Of a stretch of DNA of 64,000 nucleotides, positions 44,842-55,299 are shown one piece after another. The stretch comes from Tetramitus jugosus (Eukaryota; Heterolobosea; Eutetramitea; Acrasida; Vahlkampfiidae). The number at the start of each line of letters is the position of its first letter. Position 1 is the stretch's first letter. The notes below the pieces were generated by a model that had not been told where the DNA came from, searched no databases, and worked only from the letters and a program-made list of their open reading frames with translations. The stretch spans positions 124,001-188,000 of the forward strand of contig OW569388.1 in the NCBI GenBank assembly GCA_937625935.1. Reading direction: 5' to 3'. Made by a program: the position numbers and the translations under genes.

Positions 44842-47619
44842 TTATGACGATAGCGCCGAATAGTTGGATTGAAGAATTTCTTTGGTCAGTATCCGATAGT
44901 TGAGACAGTTGTGGAGAGATGGATGATTCTCACTGGTGCTGCACAGTTCGTAATCCTCCTCTAGCGATGTGGGATATTGCTCGAGAACTGATTGTATAAT
45001 GTCTCTGGCAGTCTGTTTCACGTGATTGTCTTCGGTCGTGTGCAAATCTACTTGTCTGTCACCGATTAGGTATGCATCGTTCGTTTTCAGTCTGTCCAAG
45101 TTGGCTTCGGCTTCCTCGTTGGACATGAAGCACAATCTTAGGAAGTTGAGCAAACGATTCGGCTTGTCGTTATTGCGCAAAATATGCACACATGGATTCA
45201 TGGAGAAGCCCAGCAGTTGACTCAATTCAATCTTGGCATCGTCCTCTTCAATCATCGAAGCAATTTCCTCATCTAGTTCGAGAGCATAGGAGTGTCTGAT
45301 GCATTCTCTATTGTGATCATCCTTGGCAATGGAAACACCATACCGTAACAACAATTCGTCTTGAGGTTTCTCTGCCAAAATGTTGGTTTGGATCATCGAT
45401 CCAGCACTGAATGGTGTCACAGCAGAGACATGCAATGTTCCATCTCGGCCATCGTACCATGTTTCCCATCTTCTGTTTGGTGAATATTGGACACGTGTAT
45501 CATGGATGCATGGCGTAGGCAAAATATATGCCTTATCATTGATGGAGGCATTGTTGGATTCTATACGAGATACACATGTATCGAACACTACATAGGACCA
45601 GAGGAAGTGTTCAAAAGTGAGTACAGATCCCTTGTTGAGGTGACATGCAGCCTCAAACTGCTTGTTGTTGGGATACTTTTTGTTAATGAATTGCAAGTGA
45701 GCAACAATATTGTCAAATGTTTCTTGCAGACCGGCCTTCAATTCCAAAGTTTCTTCAATCAATGCTTGATCTTGCAATTCTTCGAGAACTTCATCAGAAT
45801 ACATCAATAAACAATTAAACTCTGAGGGAATGGACTCCACAAAGAATTGGAATTGATAGTCTGAGGAAGTTGGTGAAAATTTGGAGTAGAGCAGGTACAA
45901 CATAAACATTGTTTCCTCATCGAATAGCTCTTGGTCTGGATTCTGTTGGAGAAACAATGCAGATACTAATTGACCAATTGGCGATTTCATTATCGTTTCA
46001 ATAGTGATTGTATTCTCCAGTTTTGTAACAACAATATCTCCACCAACATTAATCTCGTTCGTCGTTTGAAGATACACTGAATGTTGTTTATCCTCACGGG
46101 TCGTAAGTACGCAATTCGAAACATTGTTTTGCATCTTTAACCAATTATTTGCAACATCGACATTGTATCCACACAGAGTTCCTGCAGCAGAGATATCCTG
46201 AGGCAATTGTTCATGAACCCTTTGAATGTAATCGTTTTCCATTTGCAAAACAATGTTCAGTGTACTCTGCAGAATCTGCTTCTGTCCCATTCGGTAAATA
46301 AGTATATCAATCAGATGTCTCTCATGTCTGGTCAGTTCTGGTTTTGATCTCAGATTGCTCAAGAGATGAGCATCATGGTCAAGTGTTGTTTCGAAATTTA
46401 ACAACATTTGTCTGAACTGCTTCTTAATACCAAGCAACTGCATTCCATTGCGGAAGGATACATCACTCTCAATTTGTTCATTTCTAAAGTGATAAATCTC
46501 TTCATCATCCAACAAACAAATCTTTAGTGCCTTGAAGAGCTCGGCAGGCATAAAATGATCATTCTTCAAGTAGTATCCCAATTTGAGACCATGTTGATTC
46601 AATAATTTGTTCTTGAATTCAATTTGATCTTCATCTCCTGCTAGTCCTAACTGCATATAGAGCGTGTCTTGCGAATTATTTTCAACAACAAAACCGTAGC
46701 TCAGCAAGAATGAATCGTTACTCTTTCCTCCATAGTTATTAAATACTTGTTGTCCTGTTTGTAAAGGCTCACTCGATCTCAGCGAGAACGTATTGTTTTC
46801 TTCATTTGTTAGATAGGTGACATTCTCTCCTGCATTGTGATTCAAAATATCAATCAACGGTAGCAGAGTAGGCAGCACTCGCTTCTGTCCATCTCTATCA
46901 ACGAACTGGATGGGAAACACACGAGACCAAACAACAGAATAAGCCCAAACAAAGTTCTGCAACGTAAATGCCTCCTTGGGAAACAGTGTTTGAGTATCCA
47001 TTTGTGTCAATGGACGAACGATGTGCTCAAAAATATGAACTAATCGTTGCTTAATACTCAAAACACTCTTTAACAGATTCGATCCCTTCAACTCGTCCAA
47101 TTCACTATCACTGTAGTACAGTGGAGTATCAAACTCTGTTGGCAACGAGTCTAAATAGGGAAACCAAAAGGATTGTTCACCTCGAACATGACGCTCATAA
47201 ATTAAGAAACAGTAAAACAGGATAGCATTCACATCGAACATGTCATTGTTATGATGATGAACTGATCCTTCATATCCCGTCGATGGCAACAACAATGCCT
47301 GTAAGCTAAACGAAGAATCTCCGCTATTCTTTTTCGTAGATTTTTTGGCGGGCTTTTTTTGCGCCAAAAGTTGCTGCAATCCGTTTTCAAAAGATTGAGC
47401 AAATGCAAGGTTACCATGCTCCACAGAATATGCACTGAGATAATTTAAGCTAATGCACAAATCAATCTTGATCCAATCATTCTCTCCCGTACCATCACTG
47501 TTGTTGATTGCGACTCCACTGAGACCAAATCCAGGGAGATACTCGAGGTTAATATTGGAATTTAAGTAAGAGTTGGGAAACTGAAGTGCCCACTGCTTCA
47601 ATCTTTCTACCTTTTGCAT
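44842..47619 (-). CDS. Tandem SET-type lysine methyltransferase-like protein
   Basis: 925 residues in a single exon. The first SET-like domain is of the Rubisco-LSMT/SETD3-SETD6 type: FVWAYSVVWSRVF, then LLPLIDILNHNAGENVTY, LQTGQQVFNNYGGKSNDSFL and LLSYGFV. The NHN and NYGxKSN motifs needed for SAM and lysine binding are present. A helical substrate-binding region follows. The second half repeats the layout (FLWSYVVFDTCVSRIESN, PFSAGSMIQTN, DELLLRYGVS) but has lost NHN and NYG, so it is probably inactive. Family members methylate lysine or histidine on ribosomal proteins, actin or other substrates. A 135-bp divergent promoter is shared with the helicase gene. Confidence 0.78.
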   Translation of the reverse strand: MQKVERLKQWALQFPNSYLNSNINLEYLPGFGLSGVAINNSDGTGENDWIKIDLCISLNYLSAYSVEHGNLAFAQSFENGLQQLLAQKKPAKKSTKKNSGDSSFSLQALLLPSTGYEGSVHHHNNDMFDVNAILFYCFLIYERHVRGEQSFWFPYLDSLPTEFDTPLYYSDSELDELKGSNLLKSVLSIKQRLVHIFEHIVRPLTQMDTQTLFPKEAFTLQNFVWAYSVVWSRVFPIQFVDRDGQKRVLPTLLPLIDILNHNAGENVTYLTNEENNTFSLRSSEPLQTGQQVFNNYGGKSNDSFLLSYGFVVENNSQDTLYMQLGLAGDEDQIEFKNKLLNQHGLKLGYYLKNDHFMPAELFKALKICLLDDEEIYHFRNEQIESDVSFRNGMQLLGIKKQFRQMLLNFETTLDHDAHLLSNLRSKPELTRHERHLIDILIYRMGQKQILQSTLNIVLQMENDYIQRVHEQLPQDISAAGTLCGYNVDVANNWLKMQNNVSNCVLTTREDKQHSVYLQTTNEINVGGDIVVTKLENTITIETIMKSPIGQLVSALFLQQNPDQELFDEETMFMLYLLYSKFSPTSSDYQFQFFVESIPSEFNCLLMYSDEVLEELQDQALIEETLELKAGLQETFDNIVAHLQFINKKYPNNKQFEAACHLNKGSVLTFEHFLWSYVVFDTCVSRIESNNASINDKAYILPTPCIHDTRVQYSPNRRWETWYDGRDGTLHVSAVTPFSAGSMIQTNILAEKPQDELLLRYGVSIAKDDHNRECIRHSYALELDEEIASMIEEDDAKIELSQLLGFSMNPCVHILRNNDKPNRLLNFLRLCFMSNEEAEANLDRLKTNDAYLIGDRQVDLHTTEDNHVKQTARDIIQSVLEQYPTSLEEDYELCSTSENHPSLHNCLNYRILTKEILQSNYSALSS

Positions 47620-47754
47620 TTTGTTGTTTTCTCAGTTAAATTCTCCGTTGCGCGCCAAAAACTTTGCCACCTCGAAAAAAGTGAACGTTTGGTGCAACAA
47701 AACAAAAGAGGATTTTGTCACATAGTCAGTTACGTTTGTTGTTGAGATCTGACC

Positions 47755-50700
47755 ATGAGTAATCATAACTACCCAGTTCATTTGGATGCGTCCTTCAGGC
47801 GCTTGTCCCTTACGCCTCAAAAGCAAATCAGACAAAAGCCAATTGAAATTCCTCCTTCGACAACCAAGCGTGACCTAAAAGTTCAATATAACAATTATGT
47901 GTCCAAGGCAAAGCAAATCGAAAAGATGACCGCAGACATTGAAAACAATTTTGAAAAATTGGAGGAGTGCTATCTCTTGTACAGTTCGGCCTTTGCTCTG
48001 TTTTCTCAGGATGAGAAATTGAAGAAAAAGTTGGCCAAATTGAAGTCCGTGTTGGATGAGTATGAAGATGCGACTGATGATGATGACAAGGAACAGGGTT
48101 TTGAAGATAAAATGGTCGTATCAACTGCTCCAAAACCAAGTGCTCCAGTTACACGACATGTATCAAACAGAGAAAACGACGACTTCTTACTGGATATGAG
48201 AAACTATAAGAAAGCGCCTCCTCCAGTTCAAACAGATGGTCGGCAGTTAAACTCTAAGAAATATTCTGCCTCCAGTGTGGTATCTTTACCTCGAACCACC
48301 AACAACCAGAGTACGAATCGACCCAGTGAAAAAAAGTTTATAGCGCAACCGAATGGATTTGTGCATGATAGCGAAAGAGACTGTTATTGTTTACCGGACA
48401 GTACTAAACCATTTAATACGAGCAATATCACGAAGGAATCTTTACCGTATTGTTTGGCATCTGACATTTATAAAGAATTATATGATTACCAGAGAGATTC
48501 GATCAAATGGTTTTGGAAGAAGCATTGCGAGGGTCAGAAGCGAAAATCAACGAATGGAGGAATATTAGGTGATGATATGGGACTGGGTAAAACTGTGCAA
48601 GTTGCTGCCTATCTAGCGGGTCTGTTTCAATCCAATCTTGCTGAGCATGTAATGATTGGTATGCCTGTTTCTGTGTTACAAAATTGGAGGAAGGAATTCT
48701 TGAAGTGGGCCCCTGATATACCCGTATATTTTTTTCATAACCTAACGAAAAAGCAAAGAGAATATATACTCGAGGACTTCTGTGATTCTGGAGGAATATT
48801 ATTGACAACATACGGAATGATTACATCTCAAGTTGATTTATTTGTGAAAAGTTTTGACAAGTTAGGCTTTAATTTTGACTACATCTTTTTAGATGAGGGA
48901 CACAGGGTCAAGAACCCCTCTATTCAATTGTCACAATGTCTGCGAAGAATACCTGTTCATATTTGTAAGTTTATTCTTACAGGTACTCCCATACAAAATA
49001 ATTTGATGGAAATATGGGCTCTATTCGATTATTTATTTGATGGGCGATTGCTTGGATCTTCACGAGCATTCAAATCTGAATTTGAAAAGAAAATTATAAG
49101 AGCTAATGAAAAAGATGCAAGTGACTTCGAAAAGCGTCTGGGACATCAAATATCGCTCAAACTGCAAAAGTTGATCGAACCTCACCTACTGAGAAGAGAG
49201 AAGAGTGTAGTTTTAAATGCATCCTCATCAATTTCCATTAGCAGAAAGAATGATTTGGTTATATGGATCAAAAACTCAGAAAAGCAACAGGAAATATACA
49301 ATGAGTTTTTAACATCTCCAGAAGTGAGAGCAGTGTTAAATAGATCCCAGAGTGTGCTATCAGCGCTTACTACTTTGAAGCAAATATGTAGTCATCCTAA
49401 CTTGCTTAAGAATGGCACAAAAGCGTCCAAGCTTGCAGATATTATCCAGCAGAGTGGAAAGTTAACATTCTTAGAGATACTGCTGAAACAGCTCTATTCA
49501 GAGAAACGTCGTGTCCTAATATTCAGTCAAAGTGTTCAAATGCTCTATCTCATATCTAAAGTGCTAGATTCACATTGTTTTAAGCACTTACAGATCGATG
49601 GTTCAATATCAGATTCGAGAGAACGACAAAAGTTGATTGATGAATTCAATGAGCCAAACTCAAAATACTTTTGTTTCTTATTGACGAGTCAGGTTGGTGG
49701 TTTTGGAATTACCTTAACTTCTGCTGATCGCGTAGTCATATTTGAACCAGCTTGGAATCCAAGTGTGGATTCTCAAGCAGTTGATAGAGCATATAGAATT
49801 GGTCAAACTAAAGATGTGATTGTGTATCGTCTTATTAGTTGTGGAACAATCGAAGAAAAGGTATGTGAGTCACTATCGTATGTTTCATTGAATTGCAATT
49901 CTTACCTTTTACTATAGATTTATAGAAAGCAAGTGTTCAAAGGATCACTTAGCAAGCAAACGATTGAGAAATCGAATCAACATCGATATTTCACACATTC
50001 TGAGCTCAGAGAACTGTTCACTATGGGCGAATCAGACAGATCAGAAACTCAACATCAACTCCGAGAAATTCATCAACCAGTCGAATACTATGAAGAAATG
50101 AAAAGACATATCAAAACGCTTGAGACCATAACAGCTCGCACCATGGTAGGATACAGTGATCATGATGTTTTATTCTCGAACAATAATGAAGTTATTGAAG
50201 ATGATGATCTATCCCTGCAAGAAGCAGAGCAGTCACAGAACAGGCTGTTCTCTCCTCAATCAAAATCATCAGTTATCCACCTCAGCAGTCCTCCTCCAAA
50301 CCGCACCAGAAAGCCTAAAGGTACTACTCCCGCATCCTCTGTTCGAAGTAACAAGTTTACCGAAAATGAGCTACCTAACTTATTGAAGGGAGTGCGAATG
50401 TACGGTGAAGAGGACAAATGGGGTCTCATTGCTCTTGATTTCTTCTCCCACACGAATATTTCAAGCCATAATCTTGAGAAAGCATGGATGCAATTTAAGC
50501 AAGGAAAAACAATAGAAGAGATAGCAAAACTAATATGTCAATTCGATGATAGCTTCGATATTCTGCCTGCTCTACCAACGCTTACCGAAGTATCGAGGAT
50601 TGATAGACACTCTATTCGACGTCAATCCATTAGGAACAGGTTAAGCTCAGCGATCTTAATCGATGATGATGAGCCAGCTAAACCAGAGGCAATTAAATCT

Positions 50701-51345
50701 GTTTGCAGAAGAGTGTCAATGGGCTTGGGATTGATTGATGGACCATACTCTGATGATGAGGAAGATGAGGATAATGATAATGGAGATGATTGCATCAATG
50801 ACCTTGCATCTGAATCAGAAGAGTCTGATGACGATGATCATAATGATAGTTTTATTGTGCCAGATGGAGAAAATATGAGCGATGGAGATTATGAGTCTCC
50901 GTCAGATCTTGAGTTTATTGATGACCGTGACATGGATATGGCTACCATTTCAACCAAGAAAGTTCGGAAGCATGTTGTTGATGATTCTGATGAAGATGAT
51001 GAAGCTATGAAGACAGTTGAAAGGCCATCTCACAGAGCCTCATCCTCTCGTGTCGAAGACTTTCAAATCATCCCATTTAGTGATCGGTTAAGTACCTTAA
51101 CAGAGGATCCTAATACAGTCCAAGAGCAAGATGAGAATGCAGTCATAGGAGAGGATCCTTTGACTCCTAATCAAACTCTCAGTGACCCCTATGTTCAGTT
51201 GTTGTACAAGGCAAGAGATGCTGAACTACAAAATAATATTCCCCAGGCGCTTTCTCTGTATATGCAAGCTCTTGAGATATCAGACCAAGACAACAAACTC
51301 CATTGCAAGATTTGCGTTCTTGCCAAGGTACTCCAATTTTATTAG
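47755..51345 (+). CDS. ERCC6L: PICH/ERCC6L-like SNF2 DNA translocase
   Basis: Two exons, 47755..49860 and 49918..51345, give 1177 residues; the 57-bp GTATGT intron follows GTIEEK. Helicase motifs: I GDDMGLGKTVQ (about residue 272), II DEGHRVKN, III LTGTPIQNN, V-VI VGGFGITLTSADRV and QAVDRAYRIGQT. After the junction, IYRKQVFKGSLSKQT and YFTHSELRELFTM follow vertebrate PICH closely. A basic/acidic region carries long Asp/Glu runs. The end is a TPR-like pair (NIPQALSLYMQALEISDQDN), as in PICH, and the N-terminal ~45-110 helices (EKLEECYLLYSSAFALFSQD) match its other TPR. PICH works on ultrafine anaphase DNA bridges. Its presence in a closed-mitosis amoeba is notable. Confidence 0.9.
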
Positions 51346-51465
51346 TGTAAAACAATTATTTATTGACAATGTCAAAAGTCGGCCGTTCGCGCCTCTCAAC
51401 TAACGGTTAGAATTTATCCATGGTTTCTGTGGAAGGTAAAGACAGAGAACAACCACTTCGAAATC

Positions 51466-52668
51466 ATGCACAAGAACAGCTACAAGACAAACAAAACACT
51501 TATTAACAACTGGAGTGAGGAACAATTTGACCAGGGATTTGATGATGAGAAGGCCAACAGACCAAGACTTCTGTCTCACACAGAACAGAGATGGAAATCA
51601 TCATATTCATTGGACCACTCAATAGAAAACAGTGCAACCTGTTTAGAGCTAGAAAAGAGCAATTTGGCCCAAACAACTCTCAGACATAGACTAGATGATC
51701 CATCAAAGAGAAATGTTGAAGAACAGAATCTCTTTATTAATTTGGAGAAAACAAAAGCTTTCCCTGGTCATCAACCAAAGCAAGATCCGTTCAACTACAA
51801 TTCACCTCAAAATCCCTTTGTATCTACCACAAGAGCAACGTTTATCAATCCAAAGCACGTTCCGAATGTACCTCTGAGGGACGACACCGACCCTATCAGG
51901 GGAATAGAGTTAGAAAATCCTGAAGCGTTAGAACAGTACAGAGATCGATGGACTCGTTCTACTCCTGTCCAAAAATCAAGTCTGGTAACTGAACACTCAT
52001 CCCAGTTTGTAAATCATTTTGAACGGCCAAATCACTTGGCTCATGTCTCTCTGCGTACCATTCCTAAAAACAAACTGAAGTCTCATGAAAATGAAAGGGA
52101 ATCACTGGATAGTATATTAAATACAATTAGAGCAAAATGTTTATCTAGAGCTAGTGGAGTTGGAATTCTTGCCCTTGGTAGTTCTTTTAGGATAATGGAC
52201 AAAAATCGATCCATGACTCTAACCAGAGATGAATTCTTTGTTGGCCTAACACACTATGGAATAGAATTGAGTGACTATGAACTGGAACAAGTGTACAAGT
52301 TCTTTGATCGAGATGGAAACGGATTCATATCTTATGATGAGTTTTTGATTGGTGTTCGAGGTACGGTACCACCACGACGCCAAGACCTAATTGCGAGAGC
52401 GTTTCAGATATTAGACACTAACAACTCTGGGGAAGTATCTCTGAGCGAAATACAATCCAAGTATAATGCTCGTAATCACCCCCTTGTAGTCAAGGGAGTG
52501 ATCACTGAGGATGAAGTGTACCAACAGTTCATGAAGCCATTCGAGGACAATACTCCAGATGGATCTATTACCAGATTAGAGTGGGATAATTACTATGTCG
52601 GAATTAGCGCCTCCATTGATTCTGATGAACTCTTTATGGATATGATGCAAAGATGTTGGTCCTTGTAA
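51466..52668 (+). CDS. Calcyphosin-like EF-hand protein with long N-terminal extension
   Basis: 400 residues. The first ~215 residues are hydrophilic, with no known domain (QDPFNYNSPQNPFVSTTRAT, NPEALEQYRDRW). The C-terminal half has four EF-hand units: DKNRSMTLTRDEF (loop lacks Gly at the usual place), DRDGNGFISYDEF (canonical), DTNNSGEVSLSEI (near canonical) and the degenerate DNTPDGSITRLEW. The start of this half (RASGVGILALGSSFRIMDKN) matches calcyphosin-like proteins, which in many protists are flagellar. That would fit the flagellate stage, as inference. Single exon; a start at 51420 would need another frame. Confidence 0.85.
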   Translation: MHKNSYKTNKTLINNWSEEQFDQGFDDEKANRPRLLSHTEQRWKSSYSLDHSIENSATCLELEKSNLAQTTLRHRLDDPSKRNVEEQNLFINLEKTKAFPGHQPKQDPFNYNSPQNPFVSTTRATFINPKHVPNVPLRDDTDPIRGIELENPEALEQYRDRWTRSTPVQKSSLVTEHSSQFVNHFERPNHLAHVSLRTIPKNKLKSHENERESLDSILNTIRAKCLSRASGVGILALGSSFRIMDKNRSMTLTRDEFFVGLTHYGIELSDYELEQVYKFFDRDGNGFISYDEFLIGVRGTVPPRRQDLIARAFQILDTNNSGEVSLSEIQSKYNARNHPLVVKGVITEDEVYQQFMKPFEDNTPDGSITRLEWDNYYVGISASIDSDELFMDMMQRCWSL

Positions 52669-52704
52669 CTGTTTTTTAAGGATGTAGTTCGTTGGACCTC
52701 AACG

Positions 52705-52712
52705 TATAAATA
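52705..52712 (+). promoter_or_regulatory. TATA box before the zinc-ribbon ORF
   Basis: TATAAATA lies 78 bases before the ATG at 52791, the same distance as for the heat-shock and ARF genes. It is the main support for treating the short ORF as a real gene. Confidence 0.5.
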
Positions 52713-52790
52713 GAACTCTACCTATAAATTTTCCAGACTGCCCAAAAAAACAGGTGCACGACACCCAATCACAAACACAAGCTTACGATC

Positions 52791-52961
52791 ATGGTTGCCA
52801 CATCTCATCAATGGTTCTGTTCCGGCTGTGGTTCCGTCTCAGCCAAGAGTATTATAATGAATACTGCCTCATGGTTCTGCCCAGGATGCGGTCAAGTACT
52901 GGTTGATTCAACAAGCAATCAAAACAGGCACAAAAAATTTCCTTTGCAATTTGCACGGTAA
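52791..52961 (+). CDS. 56-residue double-CxxC zinc-ribbon protein
   Basis: ATG at 52791, TAA at 52959-52961. The sequence has two CxxC knuckles in near-duplicate contexts, HQWFCSGCGSVSAK and ASWFCPGCGQVLVD, 17 residues apart, which would form one zinc ribbon. A TATA box and a CA-rich leader precede it. The last codons run into CACGGTAAGCC, a good splice donor, so the protein may continue in a further exon not identified. Its last 54 bases overlap the end of an antisense F-box-like ORF. The ribbon resembles those of transposase, ribosomal or RNA-polymerase proteins, but it is too short to assign. Confidence 0.55.
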   Translation: MVATSHQWFCSGCGSVSAKSIIMNTASWFCPGCGQVLVDSTSNQNRHKKFPLQFAR

Positions 52962-53228
52962 GCCTGACTTGCAAACGGCCAAACAGTGTGAGTACAAATT
53001 GTCCATATAAGACCTTATTGTTGATAGATTATTGACTATCGAAGATCGAAAATCCCGACACGTCAATACCAAATTCAACACATCTTCTACACCAAGGAAC
53101 GAACCAACTAGATACACAAATAAATCAATATGTATATCGGTTATTCTTACTTTTCTTTTGACTCCAAACTTTACCAATTGTTGGTGTTGGTTATGTCTTC
53201 TTTTGGCGCCTTTTCCTTGTTTTCCCAT
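52908..53228 (-). CDS. Small F-box-like protein
   Basis: MGKQGKGAKRRHNQHQQLVK at 53228 starts a 106-residue ORF. A basic N terminus is followed by an F-box-like motif (FVYLVGSFLGVEDVLNLVL then TCRDFRSSI), matching the Leu-rich helix and the trailing C-R-x-F of F-boxes. The remainder (SHCLAVCKSGLPCKLQRKFF) has no LRR or other receptor region. The 3' end overlaps the zinc-ribbon ORF. It is either a minimal F-box protein or the left-over 5' end of a larger F-box gene cut by rearrangement, since a VPS35 fragment lies immediately upstream. Confidence 0.5.
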   Translation of the reverse strand: MGKQGKGAKRRHNQHQQLVKFGVKRKVRITDIHIDLFVYLVGSFLGVEDVLNLVLTCRDFRSSIVNNLSTIRSYMDNLYSHCLAVCKSGLPCKLQRKFFVPVLIAC

Positions 53229-53382
53229 TTGTTCATTGATTTTTTTCATCAAAAAAAACTTGCAAAAAACAGAAAACAAACACTCTGAAGGACATCGTGA
53301 ATGCGAGTGACCTGATGATGAGTATGAGTTTTCTGACGTTTGTCAAATTCTGTCCTATTGATACCATTAGAGAGGTGTTGAA

Positions 53383-54018
53383 TTGTCCGATAACTTGAGT
53401 ATTCAGATCTCATTGATGACACTTGCTCTTCAAACATATCCTGATAACACTGACTATGTCAACAAGATTATTAATAACATTGCTAGTCAATTGAATAGCA
53501 CTGCACTTGCTTCAGATGAAATTGTAGAGATGTTGAAGCGATTGTTGTTGGTGCCACTCGAGTCATACAACAATGTGCTAACAGTTTTGAAGTTGGAGAA
53601 GTATGGTGATATTATTCATTCTCTTGGATATGAACAGAGAAAGTTTATTGCACTGAGCATTGTGAGATGCGCACTTGACAATGGACACAAGATTTCAACA
53701 TTTGAACAAGTGAACAAACTGTTTGATTTGATTCGTCCACTGTTGAAGGATGAGGAAGACCAAACAACATTCTCACCTTCTGACGACTCACCAATAGCTG
53801 CAACATTGCTCGAAGATTTCGAAGAAGAACAGAACTTGATTGCCAGATTGGTTCATTTGTTTGATAATAGCGATACTGATCAATTGTTTAAAGTTTTGGC
53901 CGCAGCCAGAAAGCACTTTGGTCAGGGTGGTGTCAAGAGAATTCAATACACATTGGTACCGCTTGTATTCTCCTACTTGAAACTTGCTCAGAGAATCTAC
54001 AATGCACACTGCAAATAG
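53383..54018 (+). pseudogene. Internal fragment of VPS35 (retromer)
   Basis: A 211-codon frame aligns with the middle of VPS35 (roughly residues 390-570 of ~800): LSIQISLMTLALQTYPDNTD, YNNVLTVLKLEKYGDI, then ARKHFGQGGVKRIQYTLVPL and VFSYLKLAQRIY. The first in-frame ATG is only at 53416, a stop lies just upstream, and neither the N-terminal cargo/VPS26-binding part nor the C-terminal VPS29-binding solenoid is nearby. The retained segment is uninterrupted and its codon use is like the neighbours, so it is either a recent fragment or a short paralogue still expressed. A complete VPS35 gene should exist elsewhere. Confidence 0.72.
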
Positions 54019-54390
54019 ACACCTCTTGTCGACTCTCCATCTTTTTTGATTGATTTGGTTGTTGTTGTTGTTGTTGATGTTCGTTGTGCGACTTGTGTTT
54101 TTCGTTGTTGTTGTTGTCGTGTCAGAGAGAAAGTTTTTCGTTGTCTTTCGTTTGGTTCAAGATTGGATAGATAGGTGGATATATTATAAAAAAATACAAT
54201 ACATGTTGTATCAGTTTCCTCTAAGCTGCGGAATTGGTGCAGTTGTAAAAATTTCCGTTGAGACTGTCTTTACAACGACAACGGCCATCTACCTCGGTTT
54301 AAAAAGCGCTGTCTTTTTCGCTGTTTGATTCAACTCACACAACAAATATAACACACAACAAATACACCACACAACAAATACAATAACATT
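54019..54390. other. Intergenic region with TTG repeats
   Basis: About 370 bp with GTTGTTGTTGTTG tracts at 54058-54117, then an ACACAACAAATACA leader repeated just before the start at 54391. No RNA gene or other feature is seen. Confidence 0.45.
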
Positions 54391-55299
54391 ATGCCACGAG
54401 GCGTACCTAAGGACGGCAAGAGAAAGAGAAAGAGAGAGACTGTCAAAAAGAATGAATACTCATCACATTACGTGGTCAAGGTCGGTCTGAAGTCTCTGTT
54501 GTTGCATCATCCAACTCTGTTACCAATCATACAGACTCAAGCTCTGGAGATTACAAGGATTGCTCTTCGACTCACAAGATTTATAAACATATTCGTTTTG
54601 AGGCACTTGGAGTCTGACTATCAAATCCCTTTATTAGATCAAGTGTTTCTTCAAAGATTAGGTTCTGTGTTGTTTGGACGCAATTCAAAACCAAGAGACA
54701 ATAACTTAAGTCTCATCAACGAGTCTGTCAACATGGACGATGTAGTAGTCAAACTCAGAAAGATTTATCAGAGTTTTGCCACGTCCATCAATTATGTTGC
54801 CAGGTCTCTCAATGTCAACATCTCCAACATGCTCAAGTTCACATTGGAACCAAGACTGAGGAAGTATCTGAGGGTCAGAATGAATCAACTACACAGTGAC
54901 TCATCTATTCCAAAGTCAGAACAAAGAAGGGTTGTTGAATACATTATCAGAAGGTTGACATTTAGCACTCCTGTCCACGATTTTATCAAATTGCCTCCAA
55001 AAGAGTTGATAGAGACGATTCCTGTGTTGATCCGAGAGGTTCGAACACTTGTTGATGCTAAAACTGATGAAGTAATTGATGAATCATTTGTGAAGAACAA
55101 CACCAATAACATGCTGAAGTTTTACTGGCATGTTCAACAATTTCTGATCAACAATGATATGAAATCGTTTGCACTACTTCCTTTGTTAAACATGATGTTG
55201 ACAGATGATGAAGGAAGTTTTTTCTGCAGGGATAAAATTACAATTCTTCTACAGAAGTTCCTCAGATACCACCAAGTTCCACACCAAAGTTCAAAGTGA
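54391..55299 (+). CDS. Fanzor/TnpB-like N-terminal region (truncated)
   Basis: A 302-residue ORF with a very basic start (GKRKRKRETVKK), then an all-helical region: ALEITRIALRLTRFINIFVL, PLLDQVFLQRLGSVLFG, IYQSFATSINYVARSLNVNI, then RLRKYLRVRMNQL. It ends with KSFALLPLLNMMLTDD. The order (helix with xNxxxLRxL, PxLDQxFxxR, a repeat region, then ALLPL) resembles the N-terminal half of Fanzor-type, TnpB-related RNA-guided nucleases of fungi and protists. Naegleria is known to carry Fanzors. The RuvC catalytic Asp/Glu motifs are absent because the frame stops at 55299. The assignment is by remembered pattern and needs a profile search. Confidence 0.45.
   Translation: MPRGVPKDGKRKRKRETVKKNEYSSHYVVKVGLKSLLLHHPTLLPIIQTQALEITRIALRLTRFINIFVLRHLESDYQIPLLDQVFLQRLGSVLFGRNSKPRDNNLSLINESVNMDDVVVKLRKIYQSFATSINYVARSLNVNISNMLKFTLEPRLRKYLRVRMNQLHSDSSIPKSEQRRVVEYIIRRLTFSTPVHDFIKLPPKELIETIPVLIREVRTLVDAKTDEVIDESFVKNNTNNMLKFYWHVQQFLINNDMKSFALLPLLNMMLTDDEGSFFCRDKITILLQKFLRYHQVPHQSSK

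Noticed and set aside
47229-47435. Antisense and overlapping frames in the SET gene
   Set aside because: They are short, out of frame, and the SET frame is continuous through them.
51182-51403. Frame overlapping the end of the PICH gene
   Set aside because: It lies out of frame within the PICH TPR region and has no family features.
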